NCBI GenBank assembly: GCA_947498025.1
Contig: CANMJR010000007.1
Span: 37,253 to 101,252, forward strand
Length of the DNA: 64,000 bases
Direction of reading: 5' to 3'
Source: Helicobacteraceae bacterium
GTDB lineage: Bacteria > Campylobacterota > Campylobacteria > Campylobacterales > Sulfurimonadaceae
The position numbers and the translations under genes are program-made. Below are positions 15,374 through 24,066 of this stretch, piece by piece (the first letter of the stretch is position 1; each line of letters begins with the position of its first letter). The notes beneath the pieces are model-generated. The model had not been told where the DNA came from. It saw only the letters and a program-made list of their open reading frames with translations, and made no database searches.

Positions 15374-17755
15374 ATGAAATATATCCGTTTTTTTAATCAA
15401 CTCACTCTAAATGATGTTCCCATGGTGGGCGGGAAGAATGCCAGTTTAGGTGAAATGTATCAGCATCTCACATGTGAGGGAGTAAACATTCCTAATGGTT
15501 TTGCAACTACGAGCGATGCCTATTGGCTACTGCTGGAAGAGAATAAGATAAAAGATAAAATAAAAGAAACGCTTGAAGGTCTTGATATTTCGGACACTGC
15601 CAATCTTCAAAAACGAGGTAAAGAAGTTCGTGAGTTAATACTCTCTTCAAAACTTCCGCATGTGCTTGAAGAGGAGCTGTTGGAGGCATACGAAATTTTG
15701 TCGGATGAGTACGGCTCGCAAAATGTCGATGTCGCAGTTCGCTCTTCCGGAACGGCTGAGGATTTGCCGGATGCAAGTTTTGCAGGGCAGCAGGAGACAT
15801 TTTTAAATATCAACAGTAGCGATAAACTTCTGCATAGCGTGTTGCAGTGCTATGCCTCGCTCTTTACCGACCGTGCCATAAGTTATAGAACAAGTCGCGG
15901 ATTTGACCACTTCAAAGTCGCTCTCTCGGTTGGTGTTCAGAAAATGGTGCGAAGCGATATTGCATCAAGCGGAATCATGTTTACGGTTGACACGGAGAGC
16001 GGCTCGGAAAATCTAATACTTATAAACTCCATCTGGGGTTTGGGCGAAAATGTAGTGAGCGGAAGAGTGAATGCGGATGAGTTTTTTGTTTTTAAACCTA
16101 CACTTAAAGAGGGCAAGAACACCATTCTAAAACACGCACTCGGGAGCAAAAAAGAGAAGATGCTCTATGGATATGAGAATAACCGGACACAAAATGTGAG
16201 TACCTCGGCGGAGGAGCAAAGCAGTTTTTCTATAAGTGATGGCGAGGTGATTGCCTTGGCAAGGGCAGCGCTTATTATCGAAGAGCATTACAGATGCCAC
16301 ATGGATATTGAGTGGGCAAAAGACGGAAGAGACGATAAACTCTACATAGTTCAAGCAAGACCTGAAACCGTGCAGAGTAAACTTCATGATGATATTAGCA
16401 TAGAAAAATACTCACTTCAAAAGAGTGCTGAAGCAAAAATTTTAACATCCGGAAGAGCAGTCGGCGATAAAATTGGCAGCGGAACTGTAAGGGTTATTCA
16501 TAATATATTGGAGTTTGGCACATTTGAAGAGGGAGAAGTTTTGGTTGCAGAGACTACGAACCCTGACTGGGAGCCGATTATGAAGAAGGCTTCAGCCGTT
16601 ATTACTAGTCGTGGAAGCCGTACCTGCCATGCAGCTATAGTAGCTCGTGAAATAGGGGTACCGGCTGTGGTTGGATGCAACAACGCAACAGAGATACTTC
16701 AAAATGGTGAGAGTGTTACCGTGAGTTGCTCAGAGGGAGATGAGGGTTATATTTATGAGGGGGAGATTCCATACTCTGTCAAAACGATAAATATGAGTGA
16801 CCTTGAACCGACAAGAACAAAACTTTTTATGAATATAGGAAATCCGGCTGAAGCGTTTAATCTTGCAAAAATGCCAAATGACGGAGTCGGACTTGCCCGA
16901 ATGGAGTTTATTATGAGCCACTCCATAAATGCCCACCCGATGGCTCTAGTTGACATCCATAAAGGTTTGGATGTAAAAGATAGAGCTGAAATAGTCTCGT
17001 TTGCGGCAGGATATAGCGACATGAAAGAGTTTTTTCTGCAAAAAATCAGTGAGGGAGTCGGCACAATTGCCGCCGCGTTTTATCCAAAACCCGTCATCAT
17101 AAGAACAAGCGATTTCAAGAGTAATGAGTATAGAAACATGCGAGGCGGATTTGTGTATGAGGCGGAAGAAGAGAACCCGATGATAGGTTTTCGCGGTGCT
17201 TCAAGATACTATGATGAGAGTTCTAAGGAGTCTTTTGAGTGGGAGTGTGAGGCACTCAAAAGAGTGAGAGATGAGATGGGACTCACAAACATTAAAATCA
17301 TGATTCCCTTTGTAAGAACACCGGAGGAGGGGGCAAAGGTGGTGGAGATTATGAAGGGTCAAGGATTGGTGCAGGGTAAAAACTCTCTTGAAATATATGC
17401 CATGTGCGAAATTCCTGCCAATGTAATCCTAGCCGATAAGTTTTTAGAGATATTTGACGGCTACTCCATAGGTTCCAACGACCTGACGCAGTTGACTCTC
17501 GGGGTTGATCGTGAGAGTGCAAAAATAGCGCATATATTTGATGAGAGAAATGAGGCGGTAAAGAGAATGTTGCAAATGGCGATAGCGGCATGTAAAAAAG
17601 CAGATAAATACATCGGCATCTGCGGACAGGCACCTTCGGACTATCCGGAAATCACTCAGTTTTTAGTCGAAAACGGGATTGATTCTATCTCCCTCAATCC
17701 AGACTCTTTGTATAAAATGCATGTAGTTGTGAGTGAGATTGAGAGTAAGCTTTAA
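15374..17755 (+). CDS. ppsA: Phosphoenolpyruvate synthase
   Basis: PpsA makes phosphoenolpyruvate from pyruvate and ATP (to AMP and phosphate), the entry to gluconeogenesis. The start at 15374 follows AAGGGG. The three domains appear in order: the ATP-grasp nucleotide-binding part (GGKNASLGEM, SVRSSGTAEDLPDASFAGQQE-like residues), the phosphohistidine domain with SRGSRTCHAA (catalytic H419), and the PEP-binding TIM barrel ending YIGICGQAPSD (catalytic C750). The motif TSRGSRTCHA replaces the usual GGRTCHA, but keeps the His. At 793 residues it is of normal length. Confidence 0.96.
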   Translation: MKYIRFFNQLTLNDVPMVGGKNASLGEMYQHLTCEGVNIPNGFATTSDAYWLLLEENKIKDKIKETLEGLDISDTANLQKRGKEVRELILSSKLPHVLEEELLEAYEILSDEYGSQNVDVAVRSSGTAEDLPDASFAGQQETFLNINSSDKLLHSVLQCYASLFTDRAISYRTSRGFDHFKVALSVGVQKMVRSDIASSGIMFTVDTESGSENLILINSIWGLGENVVSGRVNADEFFVFKPTLKEGKNTILKHALGSKKEKMLYGYENNRTQNVSTSAEEQSSFSISDGEVIALARAALIIEEHYRCHMDIEWAKDGRDDKLYIVQARPETVQSKLHDDISIEKYSLQKSAEAKILTSGRAVGDKIGSGTVRVIHNILEFGTFEEGEVLVAETTNPDWEPIMKKASAVITSRGSRTCHAAIVAREIGVPAVVGCNNATEILQNGESVTVSCSEGDEGYIYEGEIPYSVKTINMSDLEPTRTKLFMNIGNPAEAFNLAKMPNDGVGLARMEFIMSHSINAHPMALVDIHKGLDVKDRAEIVSFAAGYSDMKEFFLQKISEGVGTIAAAFYPKPVIIRTSDFKSNEYRNMRGGFVYEAEEENPMIGFRGASRYYDESSKESFEWECEALKRVRDEMGLTNIKIMIPFVRTPEEGAKVVEIMKGQGLVQGKNSLEIYAMCEIPANVILADKFLEIFDGYSIGSNDLTQLTLGVDRESAKIAHIFDERNEAVKRMLQMAIAACKKADKYIGICGQAPSDYPEITQFLVENGIDSISLNPDSLYKMHVVVSEIESKL

Positions 17756-17911
17756 AAAAGCTTAGCTCTCTTGTAATTAACATGAAAAACAAATTGAATA
17801 TAATTTTATAAAACATACCGTGTTTCATCTATTCTTTTTAAGTTACAGGCAGATACAATAAGCAAAAGGATAATAATTTTCCTTTATACTAATATTTAAT
17901 AAGGAGTTTAC

Positions 17912-18409
17912 ATGGCAACTACGAAAGAAAATCTAGATACTGCGTTTAGCGGAGAGAGTCAAGCGTACCAAAAATATGCAGCATTTGCTAAAAAAGCTGA
18001 AAAAGACGGATTTGAAAATATTGCAAAACTGTTTCGCACAACCGCAGAAGCTGAACGTATTCATGCCGAGGGTCACTTAAAAGCTATGGACAAAATAGGT
18101 TCAACTCTTGAAAATCTTGAAGCTGCAATTGGCGGGGAGACATATGAATTTGAAAACATGTATCCTCCAATGTATGAGCAAGCCGTTAAGGATGAGCATA
18201 AAGCTAAAAAAATGTTTGGTTATGCACTTGAGGCTGAAAAAGTTCATGCCGAGCTTTATGCAAAAGCACTTCAAGCCGTTAAAGAGGGAAAAGATTTGGA
18301 TGAAGTAAATATCTATTTATGCCCTACATGTGGATATATTGAGTTAGGAACTCCACCAGACAAATGTCCTGTATGCGGAGTAAAAGGCTCTACATTTGTT
18401 CAAATTTAA
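17912..18409 (+). CDS. Rubrerythrin
   Basis: Rubrerythrin reduces hydrogen peroxide at a diiron centre, using electrons passed through a rubredoxin iron. The N-terminal ferritin-like half carries the Glu-rich helices (SGESQAYQKYAAFAKKAEKD, AEAERIHAEGH, EAEKVHAELY). The C-terminal rubredoxin-like site has four Cys (C137, C140, C152, C155; CPTCG, CPVCG). AAGGAG precedes the ATG. It begins a three-gene set with a BFD-like protein and a ferritin-like protein, with gaps of 9 and 13 bases, which points to joint handling of iron and peroxide. Confidence 0.96.
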   Translation: MATTKENLDTAFSGESQAYQKYAAFAKKAEKDGFENIAKLFRTTAEAERIHAEGHLKAMDKIGSTLENLEAAIGGETYEFENMYPPMYEQAVKDEHKAKKMFGYALEAEKVHAELYAKALQAVKEGKDLDEVNIYLCPTCGYIELGTPPDKCPVCGVKGSTFVQI

Positions 18410-18418
18410 GGAGTGTGA

Positions 18419-18613
18419 ATGTTAGTATGTGATTGTAATGATGTCCATTTTGATGCCATCAAAGAGGCTGTAAAAAAACATGGCAACGATATGGAAGCCA
18501 TTATGGAAGAGACCGGTGCAGGAACTGCATGCGAATGTTGCCTAGAAGAGGATTGCGAGAAAGTAGATTTGCCACTTCCTTTGGCAATTAAAAGAGCTTT
18601 AGAAGAGATATAA
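18419..18613 (+). CDS. BFD-like [2Fe-2S] protein
   Basis: This 64-residue protein shows the bacterioferritin-associated ferredoxin pattern CDCNDV (C4, C6) and later ACECC (C38, C40, C41), with a further C46. In known BFD proteins the 2Fe-2S cluster helps release iron from bacterioferritin. Four ligands are expected, so one or two of the six Cys here must be extra. It lies 9 bases after rubrerythrin and 13 before a ferritin-like gene, so iron release or electron delivery is plausible. Confidence 0.8.
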   Translation: MLVCDCNDVHFDAIKEAVKKHGNDMEAIMEETGAGTACECCLEEDCEKVDLPLPLAIKRALEEI

Positions 18614-18626
18614 AGAGGAGTTAGTT

Positions 18627-19142
18627 ATGGCTGTTCGTGGAAATTCGATTATAAAAGGTGTGGAAATCAGTGAAATCATTAGGCTTTTAAATAGAGCTTA
18701 TGCGGATGAGTGGTTAGCGTATTACCAATATTTTATAGAGGCAAAAGTTACTAGAGGCATCATGAAAGATGCTGTTATCTCCGAGCTGACGCTTCATGCG
18801 GCAGATGAACTTAGACATGCGACGATGGTGGCGGATAGAATTGTACAGCTTGGCGGAACACCTCTTTTGAACCCGCAAGAGTGGTTTAAACATACAAATT
18901 GCGGCTATGAAGAGCCTTCAGAGTTTGATGTAGTCAAAATACTTGAAGATTCTATAAAAGGCGAGCAGTGCGCAATCAGCACCTACTCATCTATTGCTGA
19001 CATCGTAAAAGATAAGGATATTATTACATACAATATGGTGTCGCAAATTTTGACTGACGAGGTTGAGCATGAAGAGGATTTACAAGCTCTCCATGACGAC
19101 ATCTCAGAATTTATCTATAACATTAAAAAGAGTATAAATTAA
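18627..19142 (+). CDS. Ferritin-like diiron protein, 171 aa
   Basis: The sequence carries two helical metal motifs: ADEWLAYYQYF with ELTLHAADELRHATM in the first half, and EDSIKGEQCAIST with TDEVEHEEDLQ in the second. This is the four-helix bundle of the ferritin-like superfamily, closest to bacterioferritin-like or ferritin-like DUF proteins. It is shorter than typical bacterioferritin only slightly, and I see no haem Met for certain. It probably stores or oxidises iron with the two preceding genes. It is convergent with the RND pump gene. Confidence 0.82.
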   Translation: MAVRGNSIIKGVEISEIIRLLNRAYADEWLAYYQYFIEAKVTRGIMKDAVISELTLHAADELRHATMVADRIVQLGGTPLLNPQEWFKHTNCGYEEPSEFDVVKILEDSIKGEQCAISTYSSIADIVKDKDIITYNMVSQILTDEVEHEEDLQALHDDISEFIYNIKKSIN

Positions 19143-19160
19143 ACACTTTTTTTAATCTTC

Positions 19161-20921
19161 TTAACTTTCGTGATGCACCTCCGGTGCTATCGCGGTTACA
19201 TCCATGTGCTCTATATTTATACCTTTGCCGTCAATACATTTAATTGGGCAGATTGCTTTTGCTCTGGACATAAGAACAGGAATGTAAAAGAGTGAAACAA
19301 GAGTGGATGCAATACTTCCAAATATCAAAGCGATGCCAAGCCCGCCGAATATCGGGTCGGTTGCGAGAAGCAAACTACCCAAAATAATTGCGACAGCGGT
19401 GAGCAGAATAGGTTTTGCTCTTGTAGCCGTTGAAATAGCGATAGCTCTATTTTTTTCTATACCGCTCTCAATGAGTGACTTTGTAAAATCTATTAAAAGA
19501 AGGGAACTTCTGGCACTGATACCCATAAGTGAGATAAATCCGATAAGCGATGTCGCCGTGAGAAAAAAGTGTACATCGGTAATAACCAGTGAAATCATGT
19601 CGGTTATAAAGTGACCGATAATCACCCCGATAATAGATAAAAAACTTCCTACCAAAACTATGCCGCTGAGCGCAAAAGATTTATAATAGACAACCATCAG
19701 GAGAAACATCAAAACCAAAGCAGATATAAATGCTCCTCCCAAATCTCTGAATGTATCAAGCGAAACTTTCATCTCTCCGTCCCAGCGAACTAAAACTTTT
19801 TCTTTTGTCTCTTTGTGTGTCAATTGCAGGTCAAACATGTAGGTACTCATACCTGTTAATCTCTCAATATCAAAATCTCTTGAGAGTTTTTCTATCATTT
19901 TTTCTCTTGCGTCCATGAGAGGATACACCTGAGAAACTAGGTCGCACTCCGCAGTAATTGACACCATGTTTCTCATATTTTTCTTAAAAATAGTCGGGTC
20001 GGCAACCGTTGGAACCACATCAATTACCTCTTTCATAGGAACCATTATTCCTGCCATGTTTATCAGTTTAAGTCTAGAGAGTTTCAGCTCAAGCTCTTCT
20101 TTTGAAGCGGTGTCTAAGGTTCTTGTCTCTTCTGTCAAACTCACAAAAATCGGAATCTGGTCTTGCTGCAATCCTGAGTTTTTAATGGCTACTACATTCC
20201 CTTTGAATGCCATATAGAGTATGTTACTGACCTGTTCTACGCTTAAATTGCTGGCTATTATTTTTTCAACATTCGGGATTATTTCATATTTTGTATAGAC
20301 ATCATCCTGCATAACATCAATATCAGAAAGTCCCTCAGTCGCTTTTAACGACTCCTGTATAATTTTTGATGTTTCTCTTAGGAGCAGATTATCTTTTCCA
20401 AACAGATTCACCTCTATGGTTGCAAATGTCGGTGGACCTGAGGGCATCTCTATAAATTTGACCGTTGCATCCGGATAAACGCTTTCGCATCTCTTTTGGA
20501 TTATCGGTCGTATTCTGTGAACCATCATGTAAGAGGCTTCATCCCTTCCATGTTTAGGTGTTAGATTTACAACTATTTCAGCTTGATTTTTTAGACTCTT
20601 AAATCCACTTCCCTTTACAAGTCCTGCATAATCAAGTGGAGCACCTTGACCTAAAAACATCTCCATATTTAAAATCTCTTTCTCTTTCTTTAGCTCGGTA
20701 GCCACACATTCAACTACCTCTTTTGTCTGGTTTACAGTGCTGTTTGTCGCAGTGTCAACATATATACTAAAGGTGTCGGCACTTTTTCCCGGTAGCATTT
20801 TTGCAAGAACGATTCGAGTGGGTATCATCATAAGCGAGAAGATTAGCAGACCCAAAACGATAAAACCTATTTTTCTCTGCTCTTTTCTATCGCTTGCTAT
20901 TTTATATATATACTCTTCCAT
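19161..20921 (-). CDS. RND efflux pump, C-terminal half
   Basis: This 586-residue ORF corresponds to the second half of an RND permease: one helix (about residues 19-38), a large periplasmic loop (about 42-370 with PSGPPTFATIEV), and five to six further helices with the RND signature GIDARSSLLLIDFTKS-like (GISARSSLLLIDF). The first half is encoded by the ORF at 20925-22499. The two are in the same reading frame and separated only by TAG and ATT. If translated separately, its start is the ATG at 20921, with AAAGGA 12 bases upstream, a slightly long spacing. Confidence 0.85.
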   Translation of the reverse strand: MEEYIYKIASDRKEQRKIGFIVLGLLIFSLMMIPTRIVLAKMLPGKSADTFSIYVDTATNSTVNQTKEVVECVATELKKEKEILNMEMFLGQGAPLDYAGLVKGSGFKSLKNQAEIVVNLTPKHGRDEASYMMVHRIRPIIQKRCESVYPDATVKFIEMPSGPPTFATIEVNLFGKDNLLLRETSKIIQESLKATEGLSDIDVMQDDVYTKYEIIPNVEKIIASNLSVEQVSNILYMAFKGNVVAIKNSGLQQDQIPIFVSLTEETRTLDTASKEELELKLSRLKLINMAGIMVPMKEVIDVVPTVADPTIFKKNMRNMVSITAECDLVSQVYPLMDAREKMIEKLSRDFDIERLTGMSTYMFDLQLTHKETKEKVLVRWDGEMKVSLDTFRDLGGAFISALVLMFLLMVVYYKSFALSGIVLVGSFLSIIGVIIGHFITDMISLVITDVHFFLTATSLIGFISLMGISARSSLLLIDFTKSLIESGIEKNRAIAISTATRAKPILLTAVAIILGSLLLATDPIFGGLGIALIFGSIASTLVSLFYIPVLMSRAKAICPIKCIDGKGINIEHMDVTAIAPEVHHES

Positions 20922-20924
20922 AAT

Positions 20925-22499
20925 CTAATGGTGTCCTTTCGTATGTTTTAAAAGTTTTTTTGCCAAGTAGGGAGTAAAAACATAGGCGACAAAGAGTGAT
21001 ACCGCGAGGGCAACAGGGACATTCAGAGGAATAGGAAGCATAAACTGCCCCATCATTCCGCCGACAAATGCCATGGGTATCATGGTAAGCATAATTGCGA
21101 TTGTTGCTATATTTGTTGAGGGTCCAATCTCATCCGTAGCTTCTATAATTATTTCGTCAAAATTTTTATGCACCGACTCTTTCAGGTGCATCCGCCTGTG
21201 TATATTTTCGATAACAATAATGGCATCATCCACAATAAGCCCTAGACTCAGCAAAAATGCAAAGAGTGTAATCCTGTTGATGGTTTGATCCGTCATCATG
21301 GCTATAAAAAGGGTGGCTGCAAGTATCATGGGCACCGCAATAGTGACAACAAGAGATTCTCTCCACCCTAAAAAAGGGATGAGGATAAGAGAAATTATGG
21401 CAATGGTTAAAACAAGGTGATGCACCAGCTCATTTACCGCTTCGTTTGCCCTCTCGCCGTAATTTCTGGTAACAATATAGCCTAGACCATTTTTGCTCAG
21501 CTGCTCTTCATTCTCTTTTAATGTTTCTATGATGCTCTCTGCCAGATGAACAGCGTTCGTTCCCTTAAGCTTTGAAATAGTCATAGTAACTTGATCCTGA
21601 GTATCCGAAAAAGGGGAGCCATCCGCTTGATAGTTGATAAAAGCCTCTTGATAATTTTGTATATCATAAAAATATTTTACATCGGCAATATCTTTGAGAT
21701 AGATAAGAGAATCCATATATTTGGCGATAATGAGATTTTGGAGGTCTTCTATATCGTTGATGGCATTTTTAACACCAAACACTATGAGCCGATTTTCTTT
21801 TGTCGGTAAATCAACTTCCGGAGAGTTTTTTGCGATTGCTTGGATAGATTGAACCACTTGACCGATGGAGATATGGTAACCCGAGAGTTTATCAAGATCT
21901 AAAAGAACATTAAATTGCGGTTTCTTGGCACCTTTTAAAGTGGTTTTTGAAATATGTTCTATGGAGTTTATATCTTGCTGAATATCTTTTATCTGCTTAT
22001 AGAGAACGATATGGTCAATCCCTTTCTCCTCTTTTTTGTAAAAAGCAACCGTTACTATGGGAACATCAATATCAATATCAAAAGGCTTCACAAGCGGCAT
22101 CATGGCTCCACCCGGTAGGGAATCCATGTTTTGCATAACTTTGTCATAGAGTTTTAAGTTTGAGGACTCTCTATCTTGACCAATATCGTACTGTATATTC
22201 AACATACCGACATTGTGCATGGCGGTGGAGTAAATATCTTTTATGCCTTTTATTTCGCTTATTCTTCTTTCTAACGGCTTTAAAACAGCATTATTTATCT
22301 CATCCGGTGAAGCACCCGGCATGGGAACAATTATAGAGCCGCCGCTTACTGCAATTTGCGGATCTTCTTCTCTGGGCATAACTACTAAAGAGATATAACC
22401 TAAAGAGAGAATAGAAAATGCAAGAATAGCGGTGAGAGGGTTGTTTAAAAACCCCTTTGCCAAGTGCCCTGCAATATTATTTATCTTGTATGGTTTCAT
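20925..22499 (-). CDS. RND efflux pump, N-terminal half
   Basis: This 524-residue ORF is the first half of an RND (AcrB/CzcA-like) proton-driven exporter: N-terminal helix, periplasmic domain (MPREEDPQIAVSGG, PMPGASPDEI) and helices 2-6 with SLGLIVDDAIIVIENIHRRM, whose acidic pair is the proton path. It stops with TAG just after helix 6 (FTPYLAKKLLKHTKGHH). Its start overlaps the previous gene's stop as ATGA. No adaptor (MFP) or TolC-like gene is nearby, and the substrate is unknown. Confidence 0.88.
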   Translation of the reverse strand: MKPYKINNIAGHLAKGFLNNPLTAILAFSILSLGYISLVVMPREEDPQIAVSGGSIIVPMPGASPDEINNAVLKPLERRISEIKGIKDIYSTAMHNVGMLNIQYDIGQDRESSNLKLYDKVMQNMDSLPGGAMMPLVKPFDIDIDVPIVTVAFYKKEEKGIDHIVLYKQIKDIQQDINSIEHISKTTLKGAKKPQFNVLLDLDKLSGYHISIGQVVQSIQAIAKNSPEVDLPTKENRLIVFGVKNAINDIEDLQNLIIAKYMDSLIYLKDIADVKYFYDIQNYQEAFINYQADGSPFSDTQDQVTMTISKLKGTNAVHLAESIIETLKENEEQLSKNGLGYIVTRNYGERANEAVNELVHHLVLTIAIISLILIPFLGWRESLVVTIAVPMILAATLFIAMMTDQTINRITLFAFLLSLGLIVDDAIIVIENIHRRMHLKESVHKNFDEIIIEATDEIGPSTNIATIAIMLTMIPMAFVGGMMGQFMLPIPLNVPVALAVSLFVAYVFTPYLAKKLLKHTKGHH

Positions 22500-23200
22500 T
22501 TGATTCCTAAATAGTTGTCATGTGCAGCTTTTAGAGAACTTATAATTTCTTTTATATCACTTTTTTCTAAGAGTATTTCGGGAGTGTCATTTTCTATATT
22601 CTTTAAAAAGTTACTTTCTTTTTGTCCAACACCCATGAGCGCAATATTTGTCACGAGCCAATCACTTTTTCTTAGTTTTGCCCTCTCTATTACTGTGTTT
22701 ACAAACTCATCTTTTTTGCTAAATACCTGCTCCTGAAGTTTTGTCAGATTTTGGTGTTGATGTTCATCCAACCCATAACCGTTTAACTTGCCTATCAAGT
22801 AAGGAGTAACTTTGTATTTGCTCGGCAATTTTACAAATCTTTTTGATTGAAAAAGAGTTATTTTTTCTTGATCAAACATCATGTAAGCGTTAATTTGTAT
22901 GTCGTAAAAATCGCTTTCCTTGCTTAACTTTAAAAAATTTTCTATTTTCGATATCTCATCCAAGTCAAAATGTGTTGAGTATTTCCGATTAAAATCTTCA
23001 TCCTTATCCTGAGAAAGTGTTGCAACATAATCAACTCTTGATTGAATATATTTAACCGCAGCTAAATTAATCTTTTTATTATCATATTGATAAAAATTCG
23101 CTAGCTTCTCATCTACGCTGTTTAAGCGAAACAACCCAACAATTAAAGCTATAAAAATCGATGATAACAGCAATAACTTGACATTTTCTATACGTTTCAT
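22496..23200 (-). CDS. Membrane-anchored hypothetical protein upstream of RND genes
   Basis: The start at 23200 follows AAAAGGATTG; a longer frame from 23251 has no such site. Residues 7-25 form one membrane helix (VKLLLLSSIFIALIVGLFRL); the remaining 210 residues are helical and probably periplasmic, with many Glu and Lys. It overlaps the RND start by four bases, so it is co-translated with the pump. I do not recognise a family; it is not a membrane fusion adaptor, which would show a lipoyl-like hairpin. A chaperone or sensor role for the pump is only inference. Confidence 0.6.
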   Translation of the reverse strand: MKRIENVKLLLLSSIFIALIVGLFRLNSVDEKLANFYQYDNKKINLAAVKYIQSRVDYVATLSQDKDEDFNRKYSTHFDLDEISKIENFLKLSKESDFYDIQINAYMMFDQEKITLFQSKRFVKLPSKYKVTPYLIGKLNGYGLDEHQHQNLTKLQEQVFSKKDEFVNTVIERAKLRKSDWLVTNIALMGVGQKESNFLKNIENDTPEILLEKSDIKEIISSLKAAHDNYLGIK

Positions 23201-23409
23201 TTCAATCCTTTTGCATCCCTTTTGATAAGAAGATTTTATATCAATACGCATAAAAAAACAACACTATCTATTTGTTATGCAGATATTAATTAGAAATCTT
23301 ACTTTATTACACAAAGTTAATATAAATAATAAAAAATAATAACAATCTTATGAATATATATTCAATAAATTGATATGCTTACAATTAGAAAAATTTTTAA
23401 AGGGTGTTT

Positions 23410-24027
23410 ATGAAAAATGTGCTAATGACGACTATCTTAATGTTTGGGTTAAGCCTTACTCTTAATGCAAAAGATGTTGATGGAAATATACTTACCGTGA
23501 AAGATAATTTATCGTATGAAAAAGATAAAAAAGAGGTGTTTACGGGGAATGCCTATTTCTTTTTTGAAGACGGTAAAACAAAAAAAATTGTACCTTACTA
23601 CCAAGGACAAATGGACGGCAGACTGACAGAGTGGCGAAGCGATGGAGCTATAAAAACTGTTGCTTATTTTAGAAAGGGCAAGCAAGACGGCGAATATATA
23701 GGGAATTATGACAATGATAAAAAAGCTGTAGTCGCTTACTTTAAAGATGGATTACAAAACGGGGAAGTTGCTACTTGGTATGAAAACGGCAGAAAAAAAA
23801 GCAGTTCATATTTTAAAAATGATCTTCAGGACGGCGAGTATAAAACTTGGCATGAGAATGGAAATTTAGCATCTCAGGGAATTTATATCGGTGGTAAAAA
23901 AGACGGTATTCAAAAAAAATGGCATGAGAATAGCCAGCTTGGCTATAAAGCTTTCTTTAGTAATGGCATCGTGATGGGAGAAATTGACATTTGGGATCAG
24001 AATGGCGTTTATGTGCCAAAAAAATAG
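23410..24027 (+). CDS. Exported MORN-repeat (YwqK-like) protein
   Basis: Start ATG at 23410 with AGGG 6 bases upstream; the GTG at 23404 is less likely. A signal peptide ends LNA (about residue 19). The rest is five or six MORN_2-type repeats of about 24 residues (for example YENGRKKSSSYFKNDLQDGEY, WHENGNLASQGIYIGGKKDG). In other bacteria such proteins are annotated as toxin-antitoxin YwqK-like or as envelope binding proteins. It precedes the MotA-like gene by 39 bases, in which a TATAAT may provide a separate promoter. Confidence 0.8.
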   Translation: MKNVLMTTILMFGLSLTLNAKDVDGNILTVKDNLSYEKDKKEVFTGNAYFFFEDGKTKKIVPYYQGQMDGRLTEWRSDGAIKTVAYFRKGKQDGEYIGNYDNDKKAVVAYFKDGLQNGEVATWYENGRKKSSSYFKNDLQDGEYKTWHENGNLASQGIYIGGKKDGIQKKWHENSQLGYKAFFSNGIVMGEIDIWDQNGVYVPKK

Positions 24028-24029
24028 TA

Positions 24030-24035
24030 TATAAT
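24030..24035 (+). promoter_or_regulatory. Possible -10 element before MotA-like gene
   Basis: TATAAT begins three bases after the MORN stop codon and 31 bases before the MotA-like ATG. It may allow the motor-like pair to be transcribed apart from the MORN gene. Confidence 0.35.
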
Positions 24036-24066
24036 TCTGCCTTTATCTAATATACTAGGAACAAAC

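Noticed and set aside
17747..17763. Hairpin AAGCTTT-AAA-AAAGCTT overlapping the ppsA stop codon.
   Set aside because: No T-run follows and the stem is AT-rich, so it is not a convincing terminator.
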